A DNA stretch of 64,000 bases from Phaeobacter sp. 22II1-1F12B (lineage in GTDB: Bacteria; Pseudomonadota; Alphaproteobacteria; Rhodobacterales; Rhodobacteraceae), in contig NZ_AQQP01000010.1 of assembly GCF_002210165.1 (NCBI RefSeq), positions 62,001 through 126,000 on the forward strand. The letters are read 5' to 3'. The notes beneath the pieces are model-generated. The model did no database searches, was not told the DNA's origin, and saw nothing but the letters and a program-made list of their open reading frames with translations. Every line of letters begins with the position of its first letter. Position 1 is the first letter of the stretch. Positions 11,523 to 20,620 of this stretch are shown here, one piece after another. Both the position numbers and the translations under genes were made by a program.

Positions 11523-12212
11523 TCACGACTTCGGCGCCAAAAGCTTCAGCGCCGCGCGGATCAACAACGCCTCGCCCGCGTCGGGGTCATTTGCTGCCGC
11601 TTCGGCCACCGCCGCCGCCGCCTCGCTTGGCCCGTAGCCAAGATTGGCCAGCGCCGACAGCGCATCCGCCTGCGCCGCCCCCGATCCCCGCGCAACAGGC
11701 GCCGCAGGCGCCCGGGCGGCCGCGCCGCTCGTATCTGCCGCATCGCCCGCGTCGATCACATCACCCGCCGCCGGGAACGCGCCGCCCGGCTCTCCGCCCA
11801 TTGCCATCACCGCCGGGGCCTTGTCCTTGAGATCGAGCACGATGCGCTGCGCCGTCTTCGGCCCGACGCCCTTGGCCGCCTTCACCGCGTTCCAGTCGCC
11901 CAGCGCGATGGCGCGGCTCACCCCGTCCGGCCCCAGCGCCCCGAGGATCGCCAGCGACACCTTGGCCCCGACCCCCTGCACGCTGGTCAGTAACCGGTGC
12001 CACTCTTTCTCGACCAGAGTCGCGAACCCGAAAAGCTGCAACAGGTCTTCGCGCACCAGCAGATCCGTATGGATCGACACCGCCTCACCGATCCCCGGCA
12101 GCGATGCCAGCGTGCGCTCGGAACAATAGACAAGGTAGCCCACCCCGCCCACGTCGATCAGCACGTGATCCGAGGCCCGGTAATCGAGCCGCCCGCGCAG
12201 CCGCCCGATCAA
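11523..12212 (-). CDS. ruvA: Holliday junction binding protein RuvA
   Basis: A tetrameric protein that grips the four-way junction and recruits RuvB. The protein has 229 residues. The OB-fold N-terminus starts MIGRLRGRL; helix-hairpin-helix motifs surround [17 protein letters not shown] and [18 protein letters not shown]; the C-terminal RuvB-binding domain contains [11 protein letters not shown] place the start at TTG 12212-12210, which overlaps the ruvC stop (TTGA), because the family always begins with this motif and no ATG or GTG is available in frame nearby. An Ala/Pro-rich linker makes it about 25 residues longer than E. coli RuvA. Confidence 0.95.
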   Translation of the reverse strand: MIGRLRGRLDYRASDHVLIDVGGVGYLVYCSERTLASLPGIGEAVSIHTDLLVREDLLQLFGFATLVEKEWHRLLTSVQGVGAKVSLAILGALGPDGVSRAIALGDWNAVKAAKGVGPKTAQRIVLDLKDKAPAVMAMGGEPGGAFPAAGDVIDAGDAADTSGAAARAPAAPVARGSGAAQADALSALANLGYGPSEAAAAVAEAAANDPDAGEALLIRAALKLLAPKS

Positions 12213-12697
12213 GACGCCACCTCGCGCAGCACGTGACCGGCATGGCGCGAATGACAAATTGCGATAGCCAGCGCATCGGCCGCATCCGGCCCCGCCGGGT
12301 CGCATCCCGGCAATTGCAGGCAGACCATGTGCAGCACCTGCTGCTTGTCCGCATGGCCAACACCCACGACCGTCTTCTTGACCGTATTCGGCGCATATTC
12401 CCCGACGACAAGCCCTGCCTTGGCGGGCACCAGCATGGCAATGCCCCGCGCCTGCCCCAGCTTCAGCGTCCCGGCCCCGTCCTTGTTGACGAATGTCTGC
12501 TCGACCGCGGCAGCATCCGGACCATAGCGCGCAATCACATCGCTCAATTGATCATAGAGGGACAGCAACCGCTCTCCGAGAGTCTCGCCCTGAGAGACAC
12601 AGACACCGTTTGCGACATGGCTCAGACGCGAGCCAACCGAATCGATTATGCCCCAGCCAGAGTTTCTCAACCCCGGATCGATACCCAGAATCCGCAT
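12209..12697 (-). CDS. ruvC: Holliday junction resolvase RuvC
   Basis: An endonuclease that cuts Holliday junctions symmetrically. With the ATG at 12697 the protein has 162 residues and the four metal-binding acids fall exactly where expected from E. coli RuvC: D7, E66, D138 and D141. The alternative GTG 30 bases upstream would add ten residues not found in the family. It is the first gene of ruvCAB, and the 341-base region upstream separates it from the divergent DUF1127 gene. Confidence 0.97.
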   Translation of the reverse strand: MRILGIDPGLRNSGWGIIDSVGSRLSHVANGVCVSQGETLGERLLSLYDQLSDVIARYGPDAAAVEQTFVNKDGAGTLKLGQARGIAMLVPAKAGLVVGEYAPNTVKKTVVGVGHADKQQVLHMVCLQLPGCDPAGPDAADALAIAICHSRHAGHVLREVAS

Positions 12698-12926
12698 GTC
12701 CTGCCCTGTCCCGCCGCGATATCTCACGGATGTTACCAGTTTTTTTCAGAAATAGCACGAAACGTGAACACGGACCAGTCCTTTCACGCAAAGTCTGAAA
12801 CCGACACCCGCCAGCCACAGAGCGACAGCACAGCCCAAAAACGTCACCAAAAATCAACTAAAATCTGCAAATCAGACACCGCTCAGTCATAATTTTTTCA
12901 AAAATGATCATCTTATGTGCAAGCCA

Positions 12927-12990
12927 TGCAAAAAGCGCATGGTCATTATGCATTTTGCAGACTTGCCGGGGCAAAATTTCCCCCCTAATT
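12927..12990 (+). promoter_or_regulatory. RpoH-like promoter and inverted repeats before the DUF1127 gene
   Basis: The 341-base AT-rich gap 12698-13038 has no credible gene. It holds CTTGCC (12962-12967), a 16-base spacer and CCTAATT (12984-12990). This resembles alphaproteobacterial heat-shock sigma (RpoH) promoters and would place the transcript start about 40 bases before the ATG at 13039. Just upstream and overlapping are three arms: TGCAAAA (12927-12933), TTTTGCA (12953-12959) and GCAAAAT (12971-12977). The middle arm can pair with either neighbour. Sigma-factor assignment is by pattern only. Confidence 0.5.
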
Positions 12991-13038
12991 GCCCGGGACA
13001 ACAAGACAAACTGCAACCCCTGAAAAGAGGACAAGGAT

Positions 13039-13257
13039 ATGGCTGCATATTACATCACCCGCTCGCACGATGGCCTTCAAACTTTTGCTGGCCGTATCGG
13101 CACCGTTCTGGCGAACGTCTACACGTCCGTCGTTGACTGGAACGACGCCCGCGTTACCCGCAACGCTCTGTCTGCCCTGACCGACCGCGAACTCGAAGAC
13201 ATCGGTCTGGTTCGTGGCGATATCGATCAGGTCGCCCAAAGCCACCGCCTGTTCTGA
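13039..13257 (+). CDS. DUF1127 small protein
   Basis: A 72-residue protein with the C-terminal DUF1127 motif LTDRELEDIGLVRGDID at about 50-66, preceded by an amphipathic N-terminal part. Small DUF1127 proteins of alphaproteobacteria are linked to RNA turnover, phosphate and stress responses; CcaF1 of Rhodobacter is an RNA-binding example under heat-shock sigma control. The start is supported by AAAAGAGGACAAGGAT upstream. A strong terminator follows 32 bases after the stop, so it is monocistronic. The RpoH-like promoter upstream fits a stress-induced small protein. Confidence 0.92.
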   Translation: MAAYYITRSHDGLQTFAGRIGTVLANVYTSVVDWNDARVTRNALSALTDRELEDIGLVRGDIDQVAQSHRLF

Positions 13258-13288
13258 ACCACAGGCACAGCCACTCACGGCTATTGTT

Positions 13289-13324
13289 AAAAGCGCAGCG
13301 TGATGACCTCACGAGGCGCTTTTT
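13289..13324 (+). terminator. Terminator of the DUF1127 gene
   Basis: A long hairpin: outer AAAAGCGC pairs with GCGCTTTT, and inner CGTGA with TCACG around TGACC; the final T-run continues TTTTT. It is a classic rho-independent terminator for the DUF1127 transcript. Confidence 0.85.
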
Positions 13325-13403
13325 CAATTTTCAGGGTTTGTTAACGATGTCGCCGGTCAGCGGCACATCATACGGTCGAAAGCACGCAAAACTGCCGTCG
13401 TGA

Positions 13404-13431
13404 TGTACAGGGGGTGTACAGATGCTGTACA
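13404..13431. repeat. Three phased TGTACA palindromes
   Basis: TGTACA occurs at 13404-13409, 13415-13420 and 13426-13431, so each copy starts exactly 11 bases after the previous one, about one helical turn. GGGGGTG (13410-13416) and CACCCCC (13437-13443) can also pair to enclose the second and third copies in a hairpin. It lies in the 191-base gap between the DUF1127 gene and the end of the minus-strand gene at 13449. Confidence 0.7.
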
Positions 13432-13448
13432 GCTATCACCCCCGGATT

Positions 13449-13793
13449 TCAGTGAAATACACGCCGGATCTGACCCGAAACGATTTCTGACAGGGGATCG
13501 ACCCGCATGGCCAGTGCCCCGGCCTGAGCGATGACGTTTCCTGTGTTCAGTACATCGACACGCTGGTCATAGGTTTCCGGCCCAAGTTCAGCCAGCAGCG
13601 TCCCCTTGAACAGCACGAAAGCGCCAAGGAAAATCGCGAAATATCGCGGCGAGGCGGAATTGCTGCTCGCACGCCGTGGCCTGAATTCGACAAGACCGTC
13701 CGGTCCCATCACTGCGGCATAGCCATGCGCCATCTCGCGGTGCTTTTTTAGCAGCCGCCTGATCCTTTCCCGAAACTCTGCATGTCCAGACAT
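13449..13793 (-). CDS. Small membrane protein of unknown function
   Basis: 114 residues. A basic N-terminal part (about 1-48, rich in R, K and E) is followed by one likely transmembrane helix at about 51-69 (YFAIFLGAFVLFKGTLL), then a polar C-terminal part of about 45 residues. No known domain is recognised. Topology by the positive-inside rule puts the N-terminus in the cytoplasm. The ATG has GGGGACGG upstream. It is not obviously in an operon: prmA ends 112 bases upstream and the stop is followed by the TGTACA repeats. Confidence 0.75.
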   Translation of the reverse strand: MSGHAEFRERIRRLLKKHREMAHGYAAVMGPDGLVEFRPRRASSNSASPRYFAIFLGAFVLFKGTLLAELGPETYDQRVDVLNTGNVIAQAGALAMRVDPLSEIVSGQIRRVFH

Positions 13794-13905
13794 TTCACCG
13801 TCCCCATGAGATGGCCCCCAGCCGTCCCGGACACATGTTTCTCAGGGAATAAGGCCAAACTTGGGCAATCCGGACGGGATTGGCGGAAAATGGCCGACGC
13901 GTCGC

Positions 13906-14775
13906 CTACTTTTGCAAAAGCAGCGTCATCCAGTCGCCAATCTGCTCTTTTTCGACAAGATTGACCCCGGCTTCGGCATAGGCCGCTTCGACATCGGCGC
14001 TTTGATCCTGAAGGATCCCGGAAAGAATCGCATAACCACCGGGGCGCAGATTGGTCGAAAGATCGCCTGCGAGCGCTATCAGCGGCCCCTTCAGGATATT
14101 GGCAAAAATCAGATCGTAGGGCGCCGAGCCTTTCAGCGCGTCATTGTCGAATCCTGCGGCCTGAAGGCAGGTGACCTCGCCTTCCATGTCATTGGCGCGC
14201 AGGTTGGCCATGGCCACGTCCACCGCCACGTCATCGATGTCGCTGGCAAGGATCGAACGTCCCGGCCAGACCCGCGCCGCCGCCATCGCGAGCACCGCCG
14301 TGCCACAACCGATATCCGCAACGCGTTCGGCTTCGAACCCCTTGCCAAGAAGGGTTTCCAGCGCGCGCAGACAGCCCAGCGTGGTGCCATGGTGGCCCGT
14401 GCCAAAGGCCATCGCAGCCTCGATCAGCAAGGGTAGAACGCCCTCGGGCACCTTGTCGGCATCATGGCTGCCATAGACAAAGAACCGCCCGGCCCGCACC
14501 GGCGCCAGTTCGCGGCGCACATGGGCGACCCAGTCGGTTTCGGGCAGTTCCGAGATGACAAAGGGTTTTGCCTCAAACGCTGCCGCCAGCAGTGCCAGCG
14601 CGGCCTCGTCCGGGGCCTCGGTGAAATAGCCGCCGACTTCCCAGAGGCCAGAGTCGTCCTCGACCTCGAAAACACCGATGCCAGTGGGTTCGGGCTCAAG
14701 CCGTTCCATCGCTTCGCCAAGCGCTTCGGCGGGGCGTTTGCCGTTCAGGGTGGTCAGGGCGGTAAAAGTCGTCAT
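13906..14775 (-). CDS. prmA: Ribosomal protein L11 methyltransferase PrmA
   Basis: Methylates ribosomal protein L11 at several amino groups using S-adenosylmethionine. Of 289 residues, the N-terminal L11-binding domain is followed by the PrmA signature FGTGHH at 124-129, the SAM motif DIGCG at 154-158, and the catalytic-domain motif NILKGPL near 216-222. The ATG at 14775 shares one base with the MATE stop (TGATG), and GGAG lies eight bases upstream. The frame extends further upstream, but that part lies inside the MATE gene and is not family-like. Confidence 0.94.
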   Translation of the reverse strand: MTTFTALTTLNGKRPAEALGEAMERLEPEPTGIGVFEVEDDSGLWEVGGYFTEAPDEAALALLAAAFEAKPFVISELPETDWVAHVRRELAPVRAGRFFVYGSHDADKVPEGVLPLLIEAAMAFGTGHHGTTLGCLRALETLLGKGFEAERVADIGCGTAVLAMAAARVWPGRSILASDIDDVAVDVAMANLRANDMEGEVTCLQAAGFDNDALKGSAPYDLIFANILKGPLIALAGDLSTNLRPGGYAILSGILQDQSADVEAAYAEAGVNLVEKEQIGDWMTLLLQK

Positions 14776-16196
14776 CAGCGTCTCCGGAAACGATCGGCAT
14801 TGGCATAGGGGCGCGGCGGTTCCACCTCTACCGGTGGCAGGGCTAGCCGATGCAGGGACCGGATGTACAGCCACGCCCACCAGGCCGCAAGCGATCCGAC
14901 GATGAGATTTGCCCCCGCCTGCGCATAAATCACCCCGGCCGCCCCGAACAACCCGGTCATCAGCAGGGCCAGCGGCAGGGTCATCGCCCCGTCACGCAGC
15001 CAGTTGATGACGGTGGACCGGGTCGGGCGGCCCAATGAATTGAACGCCGCGTTCGACACGAAAAGCGCGGCGGCAAAAACGAACCCGCCCGCGCCGACAT
15101 TGGTGAAAGCCCGCACCACCTCGGCCCCCAGCGGTTCAAGATCAAAGCCCTTGATGACCAGCGGTGCGCTGAGCGACAGAAGCGCCCAGGCAACAAGGGA
15201 ATAGCCGATGCCAAACCGCATGGCATCGCGGAAGGTTGTCTCGAGCCGGTCATAGCGGCGCGCGCCGAAATTCTGGCCAAAGATGCCGCCGACAGAACCT
15301 GACAGCGACATGATCCCGCCAAAAGCTACGACGCTGAGGCGCCCGACAACAGCCCAGCCCGCCACCGCATCGTCGCCAAAACGGGCCACGACGGTCGTGA
15401 TCAGGTAGTTCCCTGCCGGGGTAGCCATCTGGGTCAGGATCGCCGGGATCGCGGTGAGGAAGAACGGGCGCAGAAGATCACGTATATCGTCGAAAGACGG
15501 TTTCGCCATCAGGTCATGCACGCTGATTGCAAAGCGCAGCGCCATGACCAGCATCACACAGCGAAACAGGGAAATCCCGATGGCCGCCCCGTCGAGCCCA
15601 AGGCCAAGCCCGTAGATCAGGATCGGGTCAACGACCATCGCAATCGCGCCCGAGGTCAGGGTCACATACATCGAGCGCGCCCCGTCGCCATGCGCCCGCA
15701 ACGCCCCGTTGGCGACCATCGAAATCGCCATCACCGACAGCGAGGGCACCGAGATCAGCAGGTAGCGTGCAGCCAGATCGGCGGTTTCCCCGGTCGCGCC
15801 GGAATAGGCGAGAAGCTCGTGCCGGAACAGAATGATCAGTGCAGCGGTCAGGCTTTGCACAAGACAGGCAAGAAAGGCCGCGCTTGTCGTCGTGCGGCGC
15901 GCGCGATCCATGTCATCTTCGCCAATGGCACGCGAAATCAGGGCGATGGCGGCAATCATCAGCCCGATGCCAACCGACACGGAAAAGAACTGGATCGCAA
16001 AAGCAAACCCGATGGCAGCGACCAGACGCGGGTCGCCAAGCTGGGAAATCCAGAACAGGTTGGCCGCGTCCACGATAAAAACAAAGGTAATGCCAAAGGC
16101 ACCGGTCAGCGTCATCCGCGCCACGTGACCCATTGTCGACCCGGTCAGGAAACGCCCCTTGGTAACGACGTTCTGCTGATCGGATCGGGGTCTCAT
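14775..16196 (-). CDS. MATE family efflux transporter
   Basis: A 473-residue inner-membrane protein with about twelve hydrophobic segments in two similar halves, typical of the multidrug and toxin extrusion family that exchanges Na+ or H+ for organic substrates. The N-terminal helix has the F-I-V-D-A-A-N segment, and the mid-loop contains AVAGWAVVGRL, matching the conserved MATE A-x-x-x-G-R pattern. The substrate is unknown. It lies four bases after the MFS gene and overlaps prmA, forming an MFS-MATE-prmA transcript. Confidence 0.9.
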   Translation of the reverse strand: MRPRSDQQNVVTKGRFLTGSTMGHVARMTLTGAFGITFVFIVDAANLFWISQLGDPRLVAAIGFAFAIQFFSVSVGIGLMIAAIALISRAIGEDDMDRARRTTTSAAFLACLVQSLTAALIILFRHELLAYSGATGETADLAARYLLISVPSLSVMAISMVANGALRAHGDGARSMYVTLTSGAIAMVVDPILIYGLGLGLDGAAIGISLFRCVMLVMALRFAISVHDLMAKPSFDDIRDLLRPFFLTAIPAILTQMATPAGNYLITTVVARFGDDAVAGWAVVGRLSVVAFGGIMSLSGSVGGIFGQNFGARRYDRLETTFRDAMRFGIGYSLVAWALLSLSAPLVIKGFDLEPLGAEVVRAFTNVGAGGFVFAAALFVSNAAFNSLGRPTRSTVINWLRDGAMTLPLALLMTGLFGAAGVIYAQAGANLIVGSLAAWWAWLYIRSLHRLALPPVEVEPPRPYANADRFRRR

Positions 16197-16200
16197 CCGG

Positions 16201-17448
16201 CTATTCCGCGGGTTCCGCCGTCAGCATGCGGCTGAAGATCGTTTCATGCCCCGGTTCGGGATGGCGCGGGATCATCAGCGCCAGCCCCAGCGAGACCAGC
16301 GCCATGCCCGCCGCAAGAGCAAACACCGCCGAGGGCGAAATCACCCAAAGCAGGCCCAGCAGCACCGGCAGGAACACCGCCGCGATATGGTTGATGGTAA
16401 AGGCCACCGCCGCAGTGGGCGCGATATCACCGGGATCGGCAATCTTTTGGAAATAGGTCTTGAGCGCGAGCGCAAGGCCGAAAAGGATATGGTCGATCAC
16501 ATAAAGTGTCGCTGCCAGCACCACGCCCCAGCCAAACCAGTACACGCCCCCGTACAGCGTGAATACCAACGCCAGACCGACATACTCGACGATCAGCACG
16601 CGCCTTTCGCCAAAGTACCCCACGGCGCGGCCCAGAAACGGCGCGACGACCATGTTGATAACGAGATTGATAAGGTAGAGCGAGGTCAGTTCATGCACCT
16701 CGAAACCAAAGCGTTCGACCATCATGAAACCGGCGAATACCATGAAGATCTGCCGCCGCGCGCCCGACATGAACTGCAGCGCATAGTAAAGCCAGTAGCG
16801 ACGGCGCAGCACCATCGTCTTGAGCTGCGGATGCGGGGCCTCGAACTGCGGGTAAGCGAAAAGCGCAAAGAGCGCCGCCGCCGCCGTCACGCCACCCGCC
16901 GTCATGAAGACCACGTTATAACTGAGGTTCAGTGGCTCCCACATGATGACGATGAGAATGAACACGACCAGCGTCGTCGCCGAGGCCGCGCCCATCAGCC
17001 AGCCCAGCACCTGCGGCGCGCGCTCCTTGGGCAGCCATTGCAGTTGCAGCGACTGGTTCACCGTTTCGTAATAGTGAAAGCCGATCGAGCTGAGAAGCGT
17101 CAGGAAAAGCAACCCGCCAAGGCTGGGGAACCACGCGGTAAAGGCGGTTGCAACGCCCAGCATACAAAGGGAAATCAGCCCCAGTACCTGTTCGCGCACG
17201 AAAATGATGATCGCGATGACGCCAATGGCAAGAAAGCCGGGAATTTCCCGCACCGTATGCAGCAGGCCGATGTCTGCCCCGTCGAAATGCGCCGCTTCAA
17301 TGACGAAATTGTTGAGCAGCGCATACCACGCGTAGAACGCAACCGGCATCGACAGGGCGGTAAGAAAGAGAAGGGATACAGGTCGGCGCCAGACCGGCAA
17401 CTGATCCGCATCGGCAAGGCGAACGAAACGAGTCATGAAAACTGACAT
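16201..17448 (-). CDS. MFS transporter
   Basis: A major facilitator superfamily protein of 415 residues with about twelve spans, an N-terminal cytoplasmic stretch of about 20 residues and a central cytoplasmic loop (about residues 200-225, rich in basic residues: LRRRYWL). The second half holds GRAVGYFGERRVL, matching the G-x-x-x-D/E-R-x-G-R-R loop motif between helices. The substrate cannot be read. The first ATG at 17448 or the one four codons later may be used. It heads the MFS-MATE-prmA group and lies 85 bases after priA. Confidence 0.87.
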   Translation of the reverse strand: MSVFMTRFVRLADADQLPVWRRPVSLLFLTALSMPVAFYAWYALLNNFVIEAAHFDGADIGLLHTVREIPGFLAIGVIAIIIFVREQVLGLISLCMLGVATAFTAWFPSLGGLLFLTLLSSIGFHYYETVNQSLQLQWLPKERAPQVLGWLMGAASATTLVVFILIVIMWEPLNLSYNVVFMTAGGVTAAAALFALFAYPQFEAPHPQLKTMVLRRRYWLYYALQFMSGARRQIFMVFAGFMMVERFGFEVHELTSLYLINLVINMVVAPFLGRAVGYFGERRVLIVEYVGLALVFTLYGGVYWFGWGVVLAATLYVIDHILFGLALALKTYFQKIADPGDIAPTAAVAFTINHIAAVFLPVLLGLLWVISPSAVFALAAGMALVSLGLALMIPRHPEPGHETIFSRMLTAEPAE

Positions 17449-17533
17449 ACGCCCGTTCCCCGGCCTTGGCGAGAATAATTAACCACGCCCTCAAGAATAC
17501 AACCTGCGCCGGCAAACGCCTCTTTGTGCGGGT

Positions 17534-19729
17534 TCAGTAAAAGCTCTGCGGATCGATATCCACCGCAAGACGCAGATCGCCCTTGAGCTTGTAAGGAGCG
17601 ATCCAGCGGGCGATGGCCTCTTGCAGGGCCACGCCCTTGGCCGCCTTGACCAAAAGCCGTACCCGATGCCGCCCCCGTACCCGCGCAATCGGCGCGGGCG
17701 CCGGTCCGAAAACCAGCGCCCCGACCTGCCGCAACGGCCCGTCATTGCGCGCCAGCGCGTTTCCGAGATCAAACACCTGCGCCACCTCGCTGCCCGACAG
17801 GATGATCCCGGCCATGCGGCCAAAGGGCGGCACCCCCGCCGCCTCACGCTCACGCGCCTCGGCCTTCCAGAACCCCGCCTCATCCCCGGCAAGGATCGAC
17901 CGGATCACCGGATGTTCGGGCTGATAGGTCTGAAGCAGCGCCTCGCCCTTGCGGGTCGACCGCCCGGCCCGCCCGGCCACCTGCCGCATAAGCTGAAAGG
18001 TACGCTCGGCGGCGCGCAGGTCGGACCCCTGTAACCCCAGATCAGCGTCGATCACCCCGACCAGCGTCAAAAGCGGAAAATTATGCCCCTTCGCAACAAG
18101 TTGCGTGCCGATGATGATGTCCGCGTCGCCCGCCGCGATACTCTCGATCTCGGCCTTCAGCGCCCGGGTTGAGCCGAACATGTCCGAACTCAGCGTTGCC
18201 ACCCGCGCCTCGGGGAACAGCGCCACCGCCTCTTCGGCGAGCCGTTCAACCCCCGGCCCCACCGGCGTCAGCTTGTCCTCAGCCTGGCAATGCGGGCAGA
18301 CCGTGGGGATGGGCGTCGTCTCACCGCATTGGTGACACATGAGCCGCTGAAGGAACCGGTGCTCAACCATCTTTGCATCGCAATGCGCGCAGGACACCTG
18401 CTGCCCGCAGGCCCGGCAAAGCGTGATCGGCGCATATCCCCGCCGGTTGATGAACAAAAGCGACTGTTCCCCGGCCTCGCGCCGCTTGACGATCTCGCGC
18501 CGCAGGGTGGGCGAAATCCAGCGTCCCCGTTCCAGGGTCTCGGCGCGCATGTCGATGGCATGCATATCCGGCATCACCGCATCGCCGAACCGCGCGGTCA
18601 GATCGACGCGCGCGTATTTTCCAGCCTCGGCATTGGCCCATGTCTCAAGGCTGGGCGTTGCGCTTGCCAACACCACTTGCGCCCCAAGAATAGACGCCCG
18701 CAGCACTGCCATGTCACGGGCGTTGTACAACACCCCGTCTTCCTGCTTGTAGGAACTGTCGTGTTCCTCATCGACGATGATAAGCCCGAGGTTCTGGAAC
18801 GGCAGAAACAGCGAGGACCGTGCCCCCACCACAAGCTGCGCATCCCCCTGCCCGACCATCTTCCAGATGCGACGCCGCTCGGTCATGGTGACGCCGGAAT
18901 GCCACTCCGCCGGGCGCGCGCCAAACCGCGCCTCGACCCGCGTCAGAAATTCCGCCGTCAGCGCGATCTCTGGCAAAAGTACCAGCGCCTGTCGCCCCTG
19001 CTGCAAGGCCTCTGCCACCGCCTCAAGGTACACTTCTGTCTTGCCCGACCCGGTCACCCCCTTGAGCAGCGTCGTCCCGTAGCGCCCCGACCGGATCGCC
19101 GTGCGCAAAAACGCCGCCGCCGCAAGCTGATCACCGGTCAGCTCCTTGCCCGGCTGTTCGGGGTCGAGCCGCGGAAAGGGCAGATCGCGCGGGCTGTCCT
19201 CTTCGAACACCGCGCCGGACTTGACCAGCCCTTTGACGACCGAGGTGGTCACCCCCGCCATCTCCGCCAGTTCCTTGAGCGTAAAGGCCAGACCGCCATA
19301 GTCGCGCAATACCTCGATCACCCGGGTACGGGCATCGGTCATCCGGTCCGGCTCTCCGCTGCCCAGCCGATAGACCTTGCGCATCGACGGCGGATCGCCC
19401 AGCCCCGGCGCCCGCGTCGCCAGCCGCAACATCGCCGGCATCGGTGTCAGCGTGTAATCAGCGGCCCGGCGCAGAAACACGCGCATTTCCTCGCGCATCG
19501 GCGCCGCATCCAGCACCCGAAAGGCCCAGCGGATCTTCGACAGGTCATAATCCCCGCGCCCCGGCCCCCAGACCACGCCCAGCACCTTGCGCGGCCCCAG
19601 CGGCACTTCGACAAAGGCGCCGAGAAAGCAGCCCCCTTCAGGCGCGCGATAGTCCAGCACCCGGTCCAGCGGCTGCGTGGTCAGAACCCCGATCAACTCG
19701 CCCTTGTCGAAAAACGCCTGTTCGGCCAC
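17534..19729 (-). CDS. priA: Primosomal helicase PriA
   Basis: Restarts stalled replication forks by binding branched DNA and loading the replicative helicase. I chose the GTG at 19729 because AGGAG lies eight bases upstream. The protein is then 731 residues and begins right before the 3'-end-binding domain (VLTTQPLDRVLDYRAP); the longer frame to 19825 lacks a ribosome site. Visible motifs are Walker A GVTGSGKT, the helicase box IVDEEH, and a zinc region with paired cysteines (CRACGQQVSCAHC and CHQCGETTPIPTVCPHC). It faces the transaldolase gene. Confidence 0.94.
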   Translation of the reverse strand: MAEQAFFDKGELIGVLTTQPLDRVLDYRAPEGGCFLGAFVEVPLGPRKVLGVVWGPGRGDYDLSKIRWAFRVLDAAPMREEMRVFLRRAADYTLTPMPAMLRLATRAPGLGDPPSMRKVYRLGSGEPDRMTDARTRVIEVLRDYGGLAFTLKELAEMAGVTTSVVKGLVKSGAVFEEDSPRDLPFPRLDPEQPGKELTGDQLAAAAFLRTAIRSGRYGTTLLKGVTGSGKTEVYLEAVAEALQQGRQALVLLPEIALTAEFLTRVEARFGARPAEWHSGVTMTERRRIWKMVGQGDAQLVVGARSSLFLPFQNLGLIIVDEEHDSSYKQEDGVLYNARDMAVLRASILGAQVVLASATPSLETWANAEAGKYARVDLTARFGDAVMPDMHAIDMRAETLERGRWISPTLRREIVKRREAGEQSLLFINRRGYAPITLCRACGQQVSCAHCDAKMVEHRFLQRLMCHQCGETTPIPTVCPHCQAEDKLTPVGPGVERLAEEAVALFPEARVATLSSDMFGSTRALKAEIESIAAGDADIIIGTQLVAKGHNFPLLTLVGVIDADLGLQGSDLRAAERTFQLMRQVAGRAGRSTRKGEALLQTYQPEHPVIRSILAGDEAGFWKAEAREREAAGVPPFGRMAGIILSGSEVAQVFDLGNALARNDGPLRQVGALVFGPAPAPIARVRGRHRVRLLVKAAKGVALQEAIARWIAPYKLKGDLRLAVDIDPQSFY

Positions 19730-19856
19730 CCGTTCCGCTCCTGCCTCCACCTGCCGGTTTTGCGCTAACATTTCTCTGGCGTCAGGGGTTCCCGGCACGC
19801 ATCTCATGAGGTAAACCCTAGCCAAGCCAAGGCCAACCCATCAAAGGACGCAAGTC

Positions 19857-20510
19857 ATGAGATTCTTCGTAGACACCGCCGAAATCGACGCCATCAAGGA
19901 ATTGCACGACCTCGGCATGGTCGACGGGGTCACCACCAACCCCTCGCTGATCATGAAATCCGGTCGCGACATCAAGGAAGTCACCAAGGAAATCTGCGAC
20001 CTCGTCGATGGTCCGGTTTCCGCCGAAACCGTCGCGCTCGATGCCGAGGGCATGATTAACGAGGGCCGCGAACTGGCCAAGATCGCCGACAATATCGCGA
20101 TCAAGGTGCCGCTGACATGGGCCGGGCTCAAGGCCTGCAAGACCCTCTCCGACGAAGGCCGCATGGTCAACGTGACCCTCTGCTTCTCCGCCAACCAGGC
20201 GCTGCTGGCTGCCAAGGCGGGCGCGACCTTCATCTCGCCCTTCATCGGACGCCTCGACGACATCAACATCGACGGACTCGACCTGATCGCCGACATCCGT
20301 ACGATCTACGACAATTACGGGTTCGAAACCAACATCCTCGCGGCTTCGATCCGCACCGCCAACCACATGAGCGACTGCGCCAAGATCGGCGCCGACGTGG
20401 CCACCGCACCGCCCGCGGTGATCAAGGCCATGGCCAACCACGTTCTCACCGACAAGGGGCTCGATGCTTTCCTGAAAGACTGGGAAAAGACCGGCCAGAA
20501 AATCCTCTAA
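19857..20510 (+). CDS. tal: Small-type transaldolase / fructose-6-phosphate aldolase
   Basis: A class I aldolase that forms a Schiff base with K83 in the motif NIAIKVPLT. Its 217 residues match the short transaldolase subfamily (TalC/FSA), which exchanges dihydroxyacetone units in the pentose phosphate pathway or cleaves fructose-6-phosphate. The two activities cannot be separated by eye. Other motifs are VTTNPSLI near the N-terminus, NVTLCFS, and SPFIGRLDD. The start has AAAGGA upstream. A structured repeat element follows immediately after the stop. Confidence 0.93.
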   Translation: MRFFVDTAEIDAIKELHDLGMVDGVTTNPSLIMKSGRDIKEVTKEICDLVDGPVSAETVALDAEGMINEGRELAKIADNIAIKVPLTWAGLKACKTLSDEGRMVNVTLCFSANQALLAAKAGATFISPFIGRLDDINIDGLDLIADIRTIYDNYGFETNILAASIRTANHMSDCAKIGADVATAPPAVIKAMANHVLTDKGLDAFLKDWEKTGQKIL

Positions 20511-20512
20511 CC

Positions 20513-20588
20513 CTTCTTTGGGTCTTAAAATATCCCGGGGAGTCGCGCAGCGCGCGACGGGGCAGCGCCCCTGCCCGGACCCAAAAAG
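20513..20588. repeat. Cloverleaf-like intergenic repeat element
   Basis: Outer arms TTTGGGTC (20517-20524) and GACCCAAA (20578-20585) pair perfectly over 8 bp. They enclose GTCGCGC/GCGCGAC (20542-20558, loop AGC) and GGGGC/GCCCC (20559-20571, loop AGC). The left part recurs at 10440-10466. It resembles REP-type intergenic repeats and may also help end the transaldolase transcript. Confidence 0.65.
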
Positions 20589-20620
20589 GCGGCACGCCGG
20601 TTTTACTCGACCGGCGTGCC
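20585..20620 (-). terminator. Terminator overlapping the end of the APC-like gene
   Basis: A perfect 11-bp stem GGCACGCCGGT/ACCGGCGTGCC (20591-20620, 8-base loop) includes the stop codon of the minus-strand gene and is followed on that strand by GCCTTTTTGG. The stop codon lies in the loop. Confidence 0.8.
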
